Assembly (NCBI GenBank): GCA_020050685.1
Contig: JAGVKG010000026.1
Span: 110,573 to 174,572, forward strand
Reading direction: 5' to 3'
DNA: 64,000 nucleotides
From: Candidatus Obscuribacterales bacterium
Lineage (GTDB): Bacteria; Cyanobacteriota; Vampirovibrionia; Obscuribacterales; Obscuribacteraceae
The notes under the pieces were generated by a model that saw only the letters and a program-made list of their open reading frames with translations, searched no databases and had not been told where the DNA came from. How positions within the stretch are numbered: position 1 is the stretch's first letter; every line of letters begins with the position of its first letter. The position numbers and the translations under genes are program-made. Positions 18,724 through 28,195 of the stretch are shown one piece after another.

Positions 18724-19152
18724 GGCTGAAACCAAAGCAATCAAGGAAAAGATAATTGGTGGCGTCAATTGAATTTTGGAATTTGAATTAAATCTAGCCC
18801 GCTGCTTGCGCAAATAAGCTTGAGCTTCATCGGAAACTGATCCGTAAATACGTTCCGGATCCCAATTGCCAGCCAAGATTTTGGAAAGCTTGAGACATTC
18901 ATCCGGCGTGAGAGCAATTGATGACGAAGGCGGTGTACCGAGCCTACGCTTCACAGAAAGCAAAAGTCGCTCCGACTCACCACGCTTTAAAACCACAAGA
19001 AATCCTGATTGTGTATCGACAACCCGCTCATGCGTGGTTGGCGATTGCCAAATCATACTAGGGTCAAGATCGTGGGCATCAAAAATACCACCTGAACCAT
19101 CACTGAAAAACGAAGATGGTTCAGGTTCGCGTTTATCGTCGGGGTACTGCAT
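18676..19152 (-). CDS. Tail-anchored membrane protein coupled to rpoD, unknown
   Basis: 158 residues. The N-terminal part is soluble and acidic (FFSDGSGGIFDAHDLDPS). There is a middle domain with FLVVLKRGESERLLLSVKR. One C-terminal transmembrane helix (about 132-155, IIFSLIALVSALGLAGGFAL) would leave the bulk in the cytoplasm. Its ATG overlaps the rpoD stop by one base (TAATG), so it is made from the rpoD transcript. I do not recognise the family. A link to sigma-factor control is only inferred from the coupling. Confidence 0.75.
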   Translation of the reverse strand: MQYPDDKREPEPSSFFSDGSGGIFDAHDLDPSMIWQSPTTHERVVDTQSGFLVVLKRGESERLLLSVKRRLGTPPSSSIALTPDECLKLSKILAGNWDPERIYGSVSDEAQAYLRKQRARFNSNSKIQLTPPIIFSLIALVSALGLAGGFALAKFLHY

Positions 19153-20174
19153 TAGAGATATTCACGCAGTCTTGATGAACGTCCTGGCTGTCTGAGTTTT
19201 CTCAGAGCCTTGAACTCTATTTGACGTACACGCTCACGCGTTACAGCAAACAGTTGTCCAACTTCTTCCAAAGTGCGTTGACGTCCATCGTCTAGACCAA
19301 AGCGCAAACGCAATACATCACGCTCGCGTGGTGTCAGTTCATTGAGCATGCGTGCCAAGTCTTGGCGCAAAAGCTCATGAGTAACTGTGGTTTCTGGACG
19401 ATCGGTTTCGGCATCTTCAATGAAATCACCAAGGCGGGAATCTTCTTCCTTACCAATTGGTGTTTCCAAAGAAATTGGTTCTTTAGCTGCTTTGATAATT
19501 TCGTGAAGCTTGACAATAGAAACATCCATCGATTTAGCCAACTCTTGTTCAGTTGGTTTGCGATTCAGTTCTTGAGCTAGCTGACGGGTAATCTTCTTGA
19601 GCTTGTTGATCGTTTCTACCATGTGCACAGGAACACGAATGGTGCGCGACTTATCAGCCAGAGCACGCGTGATGGCTTGGCGAATCCACCAAGTTGCATA
19701 TGTAGAGAACTTATAACCACGCTCGTGATCAAACTTTTCGGATGCGCGAATCAAACCAAGATTACCTTCTTGGATAAGATCCAGAAACGAAAGACCGCGA
19801 CCAATATATTTCTTGGCAATAGAGACAACAAGACGTAAGTTGGCTTGCACCAATTTACGCTTAGCAATCATGTCGCCTTGCAAAATGCGGCGAGCCAATT
19901 CAATTTCTTCGTCCGGCTTCAATAATTGAATACGGCCAATTTCGCGCAAATACAAACGAACAGAATCTTCTGTGGCAATTTCTCTTGTTGATGGAAGCTC
20001 TACTGGCTCATCATCATCATCGTCCTGAGGCTCAGCGTCATCAATAATGGTGAACTCGTCACCATCATCCATCAAATCAAGCTCTTCAAGTTCATTGCGC
20101 TTAGCAGCATTTTCATCTTCAACCAGCATGTTGTTCATGCCACGATCTTGATCAACTGACTTAGTCTTTGCCAT
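19152..20174 (-). CDS. rpoD: Primary RNA polymerase sigma factor (SigA/RpoD type)
   Basis: 340 residues. The N-terminus is a short acidic tract (DDDDDEP near residue 50) in place of a full region 1.1. Region 1.2 ([12 protein letters not shown]) and region 2 ([29 protein letters not shown], then the -10-binding [15 protein letters not shown]) are intact. So are region 3 and region 4 with its helix-turn-helix ([19 protein letters not shown]). AGAGGA lies 4 bases before the ATG. The intactness of all core regions supports a group 1 sigma; a close group 2 paralogue cannot be ruled out. Confidence 0.93.
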   Translation of the reverse strand: MAKTKSVDQDRGMNNMLVEDENAAKRNELEELDLMDDGDEFTIIDDAEPQDDDDDEPVELPSTREIATEDSVRLYLREIGRIQLLKPDEEIELARRILQGDMIAKRKLVQANLRLVVSIAKKYIGRGLSFLDLIQEGNLGLIRASEKFDHERGYKFSTYATWWIRQAITRALADKSRTIRVPVHMVETINKLKKITRQLAQELNRKPTEQELAKSMDVSIVKLHEIIKAAKEPISLETPIGKEEDSRLGDFIEDAETDRPETTVTHELLRQDLARMLNELTPRERDVLRLRFGLDDGRQRTLEEVGQLFAVTRERVRQIEFKALRKLRQPGRSSRLREYL

Positions 20175-20421
20175 AAGTTCCTCTTACAAGAGATTGGAAT
20201 ATCGTGAGTATATGGGGACTAAATCCCCCAGGCATTTTGCCTCGCCAAGTCGACAATAAAAGCTATAGAGCCGGGCCGCTTGTCAGCCTAGTATAAGTGC
20301 GCTTTGGCACTCGTGCGCGTCTTGTTAAGGTAGTTTAACAGGTTATTTTTTAATCTACGGTCAATATCATGGTGAAATCCCCCAGCAATGCGGTGAAGAA
20401 TGCGGAAGACAGCGAATCGTA

Positions 20422-20440
20422 GCAATGCGAGGAGCGTTGC
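20422..20440 (-). repeat. TCCTC-loop hairpin, inverted copy
   Basis: GCAATGC-GAGGA-GCGTTGC. Read on the minus strand it is GCAACGC-TCCTC-GCATTGC: a 7-bp stem with one G-T pair and the same loop as at 4042 and 17555. It sits 10 bases beyond the uvrB stop, so it may act in 3'-end formation of uvrB mRNA. The rest of the 275-base rpoD-uvrB gap holds no gene I can support. Confidence 0.55.
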
Positions 20441-20449
20441 GGAGGGGAG

Positions 20450-22474
20450 CTACTTGCGCCTTTTTGCAATCAATTCTTGTAAAAGTTTGAGCTGATCGCG
20501 CAATTGGGCCGCCTGCTCGAAGTCCAACATCTTTGCTGCTTGCTTCATCTTTTGTTCAAGATCTTTAGCAACCTTTGGCAAGCTTCTGCCGGCAAACTCA
20601 CGTTCCAGATCGTACTCTGCAAACCAATTGGCAGTCGGTTCAGCAACCATTGCTTCTTTGCCACGCAAAGTTTCTAAAAGCGTATTGGTTGTTTCTTTGA
20701 CGATGGTTGTTGGTGTGATGCCATGCTCTTCGTTATAAGCCAATTGAATCTTACGGCGGCGATTTGTTTCTCCAATTGCTTTATCCATTGAATCGGTCAT
20801 TCGATCGGCATACATTATTACTTTGCCTTCCACGTTACGAGCGGCACGTCCGATAGTCTGAATTAGCGAGCGTTCGGCGCGCAGGAAGCCTTCTTTATCA
20901 GCCTCCATAATTACCACCAAACTAACTTCCGGCAAATCCAAACCTTCTCTCAACAAGTTGACGCCAACCAAAACATCAAATGCACCAAGGCGCAAATCAC
21001 GCAGAAGCTCGACTCTATCCAACGATTTTACTTCGCTATGCAACCAACGCACGCGCAAATCAAGCTCTTGCAAATACTCAGTTAAGTCCTCTGCCATGCG
21101 TTTGGTAAGTGTAGTAACCAAAACACGCTCGCCTTTTTGAGAGCGCATTTTGATCTCGGCAATTAAATCATCGATTTGCCCGGCAATTGGTCTGACTTCT
21201 ACTAACGGGTCGATAAGACCAGTCGGGCGAATTACTTGTTCGACAACTTGTTGCGACTCACCTAATTCCCAATTACCAGGAGTGGCAGAAACACAAACAA
21301 CTTTGCCAACTTTTGACCAAAACTCATCGGCTGTGAGCGGGCGATTATCACGGGCAGACGGCAGGCGGAAGCCATATTCAATTAGGGTATCTTTTCGTGA
21401 ACGATCGCCATGGTACATGCCTTTCACCTGTGGAATGGTGACGTGCGATTCATCGACGAATGTCAAAAAGCCGTCGCGACCATACTTGCGCAAGAAATAA
21501 TCTATTAAGGTCTGCGGCGGCTGACCGATGGCACGACCTTCCAAAATCCGCGAATAGTTTTCTATGCCATTGCAATAGCCAACTTCTTTGAGCATTTCCA
21601 TGTCATAGCGCGTACGTTGTGTCAGGCGCTGTGCTTCCACCAATTTGTTTTGCAATTGCAATTCGTGCACGCGCTCTTGCAATTCGGTTTCAATATCTCC
21701 CAATGCCCGTTCGAGGTCAAGCTCATCTGCCACATAGTGTTTGGCTGGATAAATTCTCACTGACTGCGGCAATTCTTCAATTTCCCCAGTCAACGGATTG
21801 ACTATGGCAATACGCTCAATTTCGTCACCAAATAATTCAATACGAATCACACGTTCTTCGTACGAAGGGAATATTTCCACAACATCGCCGCGCGCGCGAA
21901 AACGTGAGCGCTCCACGACCATATCGTTGCGCTCGTAATAAATTCCCACCAGAGCGCGCAAAAACTCATTGCGATCTAAATTTTGCCCACAGGCAAGCTC
22001 GATAGCTGCAGAAAAATAACGCTCAGGCGTGCCTAATCCATAAATACAGCTAACCGATGCCACGACAATTACATCATCATGCTCCCACAAGGAGCGCGTG
22101 GCAGAGTGGCGCAGGCGATCAATTTCCTCGTTGATATCCGCTTCTTTTTCGATGTAAGTATCGGTGGAGGGAAGATACGACTCCGGCTGGTAATAATCGT
22201 AGTAACTAATAAAGTACTCGACCTGGCTACCCGGGAAAAAGTCGCGCATCTCATTGTAAAGCTGCGCAGCTAGCGTCTTATTATGGGCAAGCACCAGAGC
22301 CGGCTTTTGAGTTTCCGCAATTACGTGCGCCATGGTCATGGTCTTGCCAGAGCCGGTCACACCCAAAAGGGTTTGCAAAGGATAGCCGGCTCTCACACCA
22401 TCGGAAAGCTGAGCAATAGCCTTAGGTTGATCACCTGCCGGCTTAAATTTAGAAACAACTTCAAACTTGGACAT
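20450..22474 (-). CDS. uvrB: UvrABC excinuclease subunit B
   Basis: Nucleotide-excision-repair helicase-like subunit. 674 residues, full length. Walker A GVTGSGKT (38-45), the damage-probing beta-hairpin region ([15 protein letters not shown]), helicase motifs DESHVTIPQ and [26 protein letters not shown], and a C-terminal UVR domain ([12 protein letters not shown]) for binding UvrA/UvrC are all present. It follows tatA by 23 bases. Confidence 0.97.
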   Translation of the reverse strand: MSKFEVVSKFKPAGDQPKAIAQLSDGVRAGYPLQTLLGVTGSGKTMTMAHVIAETQKPALVLAHNKTLAAQLYNEMRDFFPGSQVEYFISYYDYYQPESYLPSTDTYIEKEADINEEIDRLRHSATRSLWEHDDVIVVASVSCIYGLGTPERYFSAAIELACGQNLDRNEFLRALVGIYYERNDMVVERSRFRARGDVVEIFPSYEERVIRIELFGDEIERIAIVNPLTGEIEELPQSVRIYPAKHYVADELDLERALGDIETELQERVHELQLQNKLVEAQRLTQRTRYDMEMLKEVGYCNGIENYSRILEGRAIGQPPQTLIDYFLRKYGRDGFLTFVDESHVTIPQVKGMYHGDRSRKDTLIEYGFRLPSARDNRPLTADEFWSKVGKVVCVSATPGNWELGESQQVVEQVIRPTGLIDPLVEVRPIAGQIDDLIAEIKMRSQKGERVLVTTLTKRMAEDLTEYLQELDLRVRWLHSEVKSLDRVELLRDLRLGAFDVLVGVNLLREGLDLPEVSLVVIMEADKEGFLRAERSLIQTIGRAARNVEGKVIMYADRMTDSMDKAIGETNRRRKIQLAYNEEHGITPTTIVKETTNTLLETLRGKEAMVAEPTANWFAEYDLEREFAGRSLPKVAKDLEQKMKQAAKMLDFEQAAQLRDQLKLLQELIAKRRK

Positions 22475-22497
22475 TCAAATAGAAATGCACAAGCAAA

Positions 22498-22785
22498 CTA
22501 AGGATTGGAAATCGGATTAGGTGGATCCACTTTAGCTTGTGAGGCCCCTAGAGGAGCTCCTTGTCCACCAATATCCGCGACGGGCTGAACGGGCTGATTA
22601 GATTGCGGCTTATCTTCTGCAGCCTTAATTGCCGACTTCACTTCGTCTTGTGCATCGGAAATTGAACGTTTGAAATTGCCAAGCCCTTGCCCAAGTGCTT
22701 TGCCAATTTCTGGCAACTTCTTAGGTCCAAAAATCAAAAGGGCTACGCCAAAAAGCAGTGCAATATCGACTGGGCTATTAAGCAT
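22498..22785 (-). CDS. tatA: Sec-independent translocase protein TatA/TatB family
   Basis: 95 residues. A short N-terminal membrane helix (VDIALLFGVALLIFGPKKLPEIG) with the family's FGPKKLPE hinge is followed by an amphipathic helix and a disordered Pro/Gln-rich tail. It forms the Tat pore that exports folded proteins. TatC is not in the window. Family membership is secure; the choice between A and B is less so. Confidence 0.9.
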   Translation of the reverse strand: MLNSPVDIALLFGVALLIFGPKKLPEIGKALGQGLGNFKRSISDAQDEVKSAIKAAEDKPQSNQPVQPVADIGGQGAPLGASQAKVDPPNPISNP

Positions 22786-22873
22786 TTTTCTCGCCTCTGT
22801 TTACGTCCACTTCTAGATCCTAACATATCTGTAATACCCACGTGCCTGTGGGGTCTTCAAGCGCCTTACCGGT

Positions 22874-24322
22874 CTACTTCTTGGGCTCGGCGGACTCACT
22901 TGCAGATCCGCTGCTTGAAGCTCCATTGGAGTATTTGAAAAGCGTTGCCTCAATATTGCCGCCGAGATTGCCGGTTTTCTTACGATCAGCTAGTTCTGCG
23001 CAAGCTGCCTCCATGAAGGCATAGTCGGGTATGATGCCCTCGCCTTCCAAATAATCATCGATCTGCGATGCGTCAATCGGCGAGCCCGGTGCATTGTTGG
23101 CGAAGTTGGCAATGCGCATGCCAGCCAATTCAGCCAGGTAATGTGGGTCCGGGTTCAAACGGACAAAATGTGCCTTGTTGGCAAGAAACGCATTGTAAAG
23201 AGATGCCACGTGTGGGTGATCAGGTTGTCTTTGCCAATGATCAACCAAGCTGCCAAAAATGCAGATCAAAAGATTGGGGTACTTTTCGCAAACGTCGCGA
23301 ATATAAAGCGAACCATCGCGCTGACGGAAAAACGCATCAGCTTCCTTGAGGTTAGCTAGTTTCAACCAACCATTAATTGGCACCTTCAAACGAATCATAG
23401 CCCGCGTCACATCGGGAGCATAAATTTGTTTTTCAAAGCCAAGGTCGTAGCAATAAGACAAGGCATATTCAAACGATTCGTCCCAAGCTCCATTGTGATT
23501 CTCATCAAAAAAAACAATTCCGGGGATTTCCGATTCGCCTTGCTTTTTGTGCTCGCCTGGTTCTTTCAAACCGTAAGTCAAATAGTGCAATTTGCGCCAA
23601 TCGACAAGCGCTTTGCCAGTGGCACCACTACCTAAACGATAGTGTCTATTAGGAAATACATCGTTGGCACCGCCAAGCACTGCCGGTTGATAGAGCTCAC
23701 CAATCGGGCTTTCGTAAAAGACAATCCAAGAAACTTTGCTTGATAAATCAGAGGCATACTTTGCCAAAGTGACAAGGGCAATATTGCCACCATTTGACCA
23801 ACCGACAATGCCAATTGGCGCATCGGCAATTTTGCACGGAACTAAATCCTTGATGAATTTGCCTTCGTTGTCGGCTAACTTTCCTGAGGCAAACAAAATT
23901 ACATCATGCAAAGCCTTTTGACTTTGCAAACCACGACTGTCATAAATGCCACCAGATGTGAGTGCACCTTTGCCACCACCTGGGAAGGCAAAACGCACTT
24001 CACAAAATCCTTGCTGGGCAGAATGCATGGTGAATTCCAAACCATCGGGACGATTGCCACCAGGTACCATCACAAGTACAGGTGCACCTTCCGGATAACG
24101 TGGTTTTGCCGGATAAATGACGTTCACAGCCAAACCAACACCCGGTGCAGTGTCTGAGGGAATGAAACTAGAAACAGATTGCTCGTCCACCATCGGCGGT
24201 ATCGTCAAGGTTGGCTTCGGTACGCTCAATTCTCCTTGCGTTGCTGCAAGGCAGCGCAAATCAAATCCAGCCTGAGCAAAGAGAACGAGAGCAAAACAGA
24301 TTGAAGCGATTTTGTAATTCAT
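22874..24322 (-). CDS. Exported alpha/beta-hydrolase-like protein
   Basis: About 482 residues from ATG 24322. An in-frame TTG at 24373 would add 17 residues. I prefer the ATG because a signal peptide (MNYKIASICFALVLFAQAG) begins there. The nucleophile elbow GWSNGGN follows VPGGNRPDG, which could be the oxyanion region. DENHNGAWDESFEY is acidic, resembling a calcium or dockerin-like loop. The Ser-rich C-terminus (SSSGSASESAEPKK) is low complexity. It is probably an esterase or peptidase in the periplasm; substrate unknown. Confidence 0.75.
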   Translation of the reverse strand: MNYKIASICFALVLFAQAGFDLRCLAATQGELSVPKPTLTIPPMVDEQSVSSFIPSDTAPGVGLAVNVIYPAKPRYPEGAPVLVMVPGGNRPDGLEFTMHSAQQGFCEVRFAFPGGGKGALTSGGIYDSRGLQSQKALHDVILFASGKLADNEGKFIKDLVPCKIADAPIGIVGWSNGGNIALVTLAKYASDLSSKVSWIVFYESPIGELYQPAVLGGANDVFPNRHYRLGSGATGKALVDWRKLHYLTYGLKEPGEHKKQGESEIPGIVFFDENHNGAWDESFEYALSYCYDLGFEKQIYAPDVTRAMIRLKVPINGWLKLANLKEADAFFRQRDGSLYIRDVCEKYPNLLICIFGSLVDHWQRQPDHPHVASLYNAFLANKAHFVRLNPDPHYLAELAGMRIANFANNAPGSPIDASQIDDYLEGEGIIPDYAFMEAACAELADRKKTGNLGGNIEATLFKYSNGASSSGSASESAEPKK

Positions 24323-24439
24323 TGGTTTTACAGTAGCCTGATTAGGCGCGGTTAATATTGCCTCGGTTGGCAATGAGGATAAGCGTACATTATATGGCTT
24401 TTGCTGTGGCTTTTGCCGACTTTAGCACATTCAAACCTG

Positions 24440-25063
24440 CTACGGCAGACGCAAATCAAAGCGCTTGGCCAGGTCATCTTTGGCTTGAGAAGCGGAAGAA
24501 AACAGTATGCCGTGCATACCAGACTGAGTTGCTCCCTCGACATTTTCCGGCTTATCATCAAGAAAGACGGCATTGACTGGTTCAATGCCAAGTCCGCCTA
24601 AGCAATGCTGATAAATTTCCGGCTCAGGCTTGATGTAGCCGACGTCACCGGAATATGTGTAAAAATCGAATTTCGGCAACCAATGGCAATTATCCTCAAT
24701 GTATTGCCGATGATCTGGTGGCATATTGGAAAGCAAGGCTGCTTTGATACCAGATGCACGCAACTCAGGTACCCACTTGATTGTTGTCTGATTTGGTTCA
24801 ATCCAACTGGCAAAATCAATTGCCACAATTTGATTGATCAGCTCGGATGTGATTTCGCGCTCTGCCTCTTTGGCAAAAATTCTCCAGTATGTATCGGCAT
24901 CAATTTTGCCACCATCGTAAGGTCCACGATGCTTGGCGTAAATATCTTGGAATTTTTCAGGCTCAAGTTCGAGCAGTTTAGACATTGCTTCAACGGCAGA
25001 TTGATCTGGTGGAAGGCTGAGCACCTTGCCATAATCAAAAACCACTGCCTTAACTTTGATCAT
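24440..25063 (-). CDS. HAD-superfamily hydrolase (IA, sEH/YihX-like)
   Basis: 207 residues. Motif I is VFDYGKVL: the nucleophile Asp is present, but the usual second Asp is Gly. That pattern fits the branch with soluble-epoxide-hydrolase N-domains and YihX. Motif II is LLSNM, motif III lies around KPEPEIY, and motif IV is FLDDKPENVEGA. It is probably a phosphatase for a small phosphate ester. It starts 3 bases after the PotC-like gene ends, so it is co-transcribed. Confidence 0.88.
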   Translation of the reverse strand: MIKVKAVVFDYGKVLSLPPDQSAVEAMSKLLELEPEKFQDIYAKHRGPYDGGKIDADTYWRIFAKEAEREITSELINQIVAIDFASWIEPNQTTIKWVPELRASGIKAALLSNMPPDHRQYIEDNCHWLPKFDFYTYSGDVGYIKPEPEIYQHCLGGLGIEPVNAVFLDDKPENVEGATQSGMHGILFSSASQAKDDLAKRFDLRLP

Positions 25064-25066
25064 TTA

Positions 25067-25855
25067 CTAGCTCCCCGTTTGGACAACGCGACGACGGCGA
25101 ATCGCCTCTGCAACAAAAGTCAGTCCGGCTGTCACAACAATCATAATTGTGCTGAGCGCATTTATTTCCGGGCTAACGCCGAACTTCACCAAGCTATAAA
25201 TACGCAAAGGCAATGTTGTAGAACCGACACCTGCTGTAAATTGAGTGATGATGAAATCATCCAGTGACAAAACAAATGCCATCAAGCAACCAGCAACTAT
25301 ACCGGGCATAAGCAAAGGCAAAGTGACTTTGATAAAAGCCATAACCGGTGATGAACCAAGATCTTGAGCCGCCTCTTCCAACTTCGGATCAATTCCCTGC
25401 ATTCGTCCCATGACGGTCAAAGATACATAGGCCACACAAAAGACAATGTGAGAAACAATAATTGTTGCTAGACTCAAGCCAACACCCATAGCGACAAAAA
25501 GCGAAAGGGCAGAGACAGCCATGGCAATTTCCGGCACGATAATTGGCAAGATAATTAGTGCTTGATACATTTGCTTGCCGGCAAATTTGTAACGCGAAAG
25601 ACCGACCGCTGCCAGTGTGCCCATAACGCCAGCCACTAATGATGCTACTACAGCGACAATCAAGCTATTGAGCAAAGCAGCGCCAAGCACTTGATCGGAG
25701 AACAATTGTTCGTACCATTTGAGTGTAAAACCTGTCCAGCGTACGGCAAGTCGTGACTCATCGAAACTATATGCCACAAGAATAATGATTGGTACGTATA
25801 AAAAGACATAGACCAAGAAAGCCAAAGCGGTTAACCATTTTGGTTTGTTCAGCAT
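25067..25855 (-). CDS. ABC transporter permease, PotC-like
   Basis: 262 residues with six hydrophobic helices. The EAA loop that docks the ATPase is EEAAQDLGSSPVMAFIKVTLPLLMPG. It is closest in pattern to PotC/YdcV permeases for spermidine/putrescine. The ATPase, second permease and binding protein are not next to it. Its ATG overlaps the stop of the YgfZ-TPR gene (TAATG), an unusual coupling for a permease. Confidence 0.88.
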   Translation of the reverse strand: MLNKPKWLTALAFLVYVFLYVPIIILVAYSFDESRLAVRWTGFTLKWYEQLFSDQVLGAALLNSLIVAVVASLVAGVMGTLAAVGLSRYKFAGKQMYQALIILPIIVPEIAMAVSALSLFVAMGVGLSLATIIVSHIVFCVAYVSLTVMGRMQGIDPKLEEAAQDLGSSPVMAFIKVTLPLLMPGIVAGCLMAFVLSLDDFIITQFTAGVGSTTLPLRIYSLVKFGVSPEINALSTIMIVVTAGLTFVAEAIRRRRVVQTGS

Positions 25856-27618
25856 TACGCTCTACCTCTTGCTGCTTCCAATTGCAACAATCGTTTCTGC
25901 ATTTCTTGCGAAGGCTGCATTTCTCCACGCATGGCTGCTACTTCCATGCCTTTGTTATAAGCTTCAATGGCTTTGGCAACTTGATTCAGTCCTTCATATG
26001 CCTGACCTAAAAACAAATAGCTGACAGTGTGATTTGGTTTGAGGGAAAGTGCCTTTTGCAAATACGGCAAGGCCTCAGCAAATTCTCCCAATTCAACATG
26101 AATTGAACCTGCACCATAATTGGCCAGATGATCTTCTGCATCTATTTCTAGGACCTGACTAAACATTTTCATGCGCTCGCGCGCTGCTTCTATTAGGCGA
26201 ATTTTTTCCTCTTCTTGTTGCTTTTCTAAAGTCATTTGATCAGAAAGAGATTGCATGCGAATCGCCATTGCCAATGCCTTCTCATCTTCAGCTTCCTTCT
26301 TCAATCCTTTGTTTGCATAATAAAGCGACAAGTTGGAATGTGCCATGACAGATTTAGGATCAATTTCCGCCAGCTTCTTCATCAGCTCAATGGCTTCATC
26401 CACTTCGCCTTCACGATTGAGTATCACACCCAGTGCTTCATAAGCATCGGCAAATCCCGCATCCAAAAGCAAAACTTCTCGTAAAAGTTCAATAGCCCGC
26501 ACTTCGTGATCTAAAGCAAATTCAGCTAATGCCTCTTCATACAATTTCTGCGCGGTTTCTCCCTTCACTTCTGCTTGCATGAACGGCAATTGCACCACTT
26601 CTGCCTGACACTCTTCCTCACCTTTGTTTAAATCAAGCTGAAGCGAAAGCGTTCTGCCGGGAACACGGTATTCACGACTGACATAAGCCATGGCAATCGT
26701 GCGGTCAAGCGTGGGAGAAAAACAACTACTTTTGATTTCGCCAATTTCGTTCCCGGCAATTTTTATTTTCGCATTCAGAAGCAGGCGCAAGGGCTCGCTC
26801 GAAGGATTGTCCTTGGCAAAAATAAGACCAACTAAACCACGACGCGGTGCCCCTTGCCCCTTAACGCGAGCAATAACTTCCTGACCAAGGTAGCAGCCTT
26901 TTGTATAACTAACCACCGATTCATCAAGGCCAGTTTCCGGCAAAAGATATTTGTCATCCACGTCTTTGCCGTATTCGAGAACTCCTGCTTCAATACGCGC
27001 GCAATTAAGCGCTTTTGCAGATAATTCCGTCATGCCTAGCTTTGATGCCAAATCTTGCGCTTTGCCTGCCAGGTTGTCTTTGTCAGAAGTTGGTGCAATG
27101 ACAAAATATCCTTCGCCACCAGTAATTGATCTGGCAATTAAGATTGAGCCAACGGAGAAGAATGCTACTCGCGCACAAGAATATGGCTCAGACACGGGCA
27201 ATTTAGTTTGTCCACTTGCCTGAACAATCAAGGCAGCAGATTTGACACCAGCAAAATAGAAAGTAGAATCAGCACGCTTCGAAAACGTTACCTTCTCGGT
27301 AAAGTGATATTTCTCCAGCTCAGCAATAATTGCCGGCAATTGATTCCTTTCGGCAAGCATGAAGAACTTGTCGTCGAGGTAATGCAGCGAGAAATATGCC
27401 ACCACATGCGCCTTACGATCCAAAAGCGCCGTCACCTGACCATCGCCTGGCTTGAGAGACAAGACATCATTTGTAGTGCGTGCTTGCAGAAATTCAGCCG
27501 CATCAATGCCTGCAACCTCAATCACACCAAAATTTTGCAGGACGGCATAGCCACCGACTTTGCGTAACGTATTGATTTGATTGCTAATTAGTTGTTCGTC
27601 AGGCATTTTGCTATTCAA
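25855..27618 (-). CDS. YgfZ/GcvT-type folate-binding protein fused to TPRs
   Basis: 587 residues. Residues about 15-350 are a YgfZ-like domain with the hallmark KGCYLGQE (240-247). YgfZ relatives use folate to support assembly or repair of some [4Fe-4S] proteins. Residues 358-587 are about five TPRs. The start TTG 27618 has GGAG 7 bases upstream; an ATG at 27606 is less well placed. Upstream on the same strand is the A-type iron-sulfur carrier, which fits an Fe-S role. The fusion with TPRs is unusual for YgfZ. Confidence 0.88.
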   Translation of the reverse strand: MNSKMPDEQLISNQINTLRKVGGYAVLQNFGVIEVAGIDAAEFLQARTTNDVLSLKPGDGQVTALLDRKAHVVAYFSLHYLDDKFFMLAERNQLPAIIAELEKYHFTEKVTFSKRADSTFYFAGVKSAALIVQASGQTKLPVSEPYSCARVAFFSVGSILIARSITGGEGYFVIAPTSDKDNLAGKAQDLASKLGMTELSAKALNCARIEAGVLEYGKDVDDKYLLPETGLDESVVSYTKGCYLGQEVIARVKGQGAPRRGLVGLIFAKDNPSSEPLRLLLNAKIKIAGNEIGEIKSSCFSPTLDRTIAMAYVSREYRVPGRTLSLQLDLNKGEEECQAEVVQLPFMQAEVKGETAQKLYEEALAEFALDHEVRAIELLREVLLLDAGFADAYEALGVILNREGEVDEAIELMKKLAEIDPKSVMAHSNLSLYYANKGLKKEAEDEKALAMAIRMQSLSDQMTLEKQQEEEKIRLIEAARERMKMFSQVLEIDAEDHLANYGAGSIHVELGEFAEALPYLQKALSLKPNHTVSYLFLGQAYEGLNQVAKAIEAYNKGMEVAAMRGEMQPSQEMQKRLLQLEAARGRA

Positions 27619-27639
27619 AAAAATACTCCGAAAAGATGA

Positions 27640-27658
27640 GGGCGGGGAAACCCCGCCC
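27640..27658 (-). terminator. GC-rich hairpin between the Fe-S carrier and ygfZ genes
   Basis: GGGCGGGG-AAA-CCCCGCCC is a perfect 8-bp stem. On the minus strand it is followed by TCATCTTTTC, a weak T-run. It lies between the stop of the Fe-S carrier (27698) and the start at 27618, so it may terminate or attenuate read-through. Confidence 0.6.
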
Positions 27659-27697
27659 CTACCTTATGACCAATTTGAACAAGGCAATGGTTCAGTC

Positions 27698-28045
27698 CTA
27701 AACTGTAAAGGACTCACCACATCCACAAGAACTCTTGGCTTGTGGATTTTTGATCGTGAAGCCTTTGCCCTCGAGACCGCCTTGGAAATCTAGTGTTGCA
27801 CCCTTGAGGTAGATAGAACTCTTGGGATCAACGTAAACTTTGACGCCGTGAGCTTCAATGACATGATCGCCGGCTTCTTGGACATCAAATCCAAGTCCGT
27901 AAGACATACCGGAGCAACCGCCGCCACGAATGCCAAGTCTCAGACCTGTTTTGCCTGGCTCGCTTACTAGCAGCTTTTTAACTTCAGCAGCAGCGGCTTC
28001 AGTTACCGAAACAATATTGGAAGCAGTAGTTGTTGGTTCTGACAT
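27698..28045 (-). CDS. A-type iron-sulfur carrier (IscA/SufA/ErpA family)
   Basis: 115 residues. The three cluster-binding Cys are in GGGCSGMSY and the C-terminal SSCGCGESF. It receives Fe-S clusters and hands them to target enzymes. The neighbouring YgfZ-like protein downstream works in the same process. A promoter candidate lies 50-80 bases upstream. Which of the IscA, SufA or ErpA groups it belongs to cannot be told here. Confidence 0.93.
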   Translation of the reverse strand: MSEPTTTASNIVSVTEAAAAEVKKLLVSEPGKTGLRLGIRGGGCSGMSYGLGFDVQEAGDHVIEAHGVKVYVDPKSSIYLKGATLDFQGGLEGKGFTIKNPQAKSSCGCGESFTV

Positions 28046-28099
28046 CGAGAAATCCTCTTATAAGTAAAGTCCGAATTCGTCTCTCGTACTTTTTATATC

Positions 28100-28128
28100 A
28101 TTATATATCTAGCCAGCAGGGTTTCTAA
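28100..28128 (-). promoter_or_regulatory. Sigma-70-type promoter for the Fe-S carrier gene
   Basis: On the minus strand TTAGAA (28128-28123) and TATAAT (28105-28100) are 17 bases apart. The -10 is a perfect consensus and the -35 matches 4 of 6. It would give a leader of about 45 bases to the ATG at 28045. Confidence 0.5.
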
Positions 28129-28195
28129 GAGAATTCACATCGTCTTAATGTCTGCGCAATAATGCCGGAATGCCTAGCCCCGGCACGGCTTCGGT

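Noticed and set aside
20174..20449. A riboswitch or leader RNA before rpoD
   Set aside because: The region has a GGGG/CCCC pair and T-rich stretches but no fold I could match to a known class.
24605..25267. 220-codon plus-strand frame opposite the HAD hydrolase
   Set aside because: The opposite strand has all HAD motifs; this frame shows no domain and is Cys/His/Asn-rich as expected for an antisense frame.
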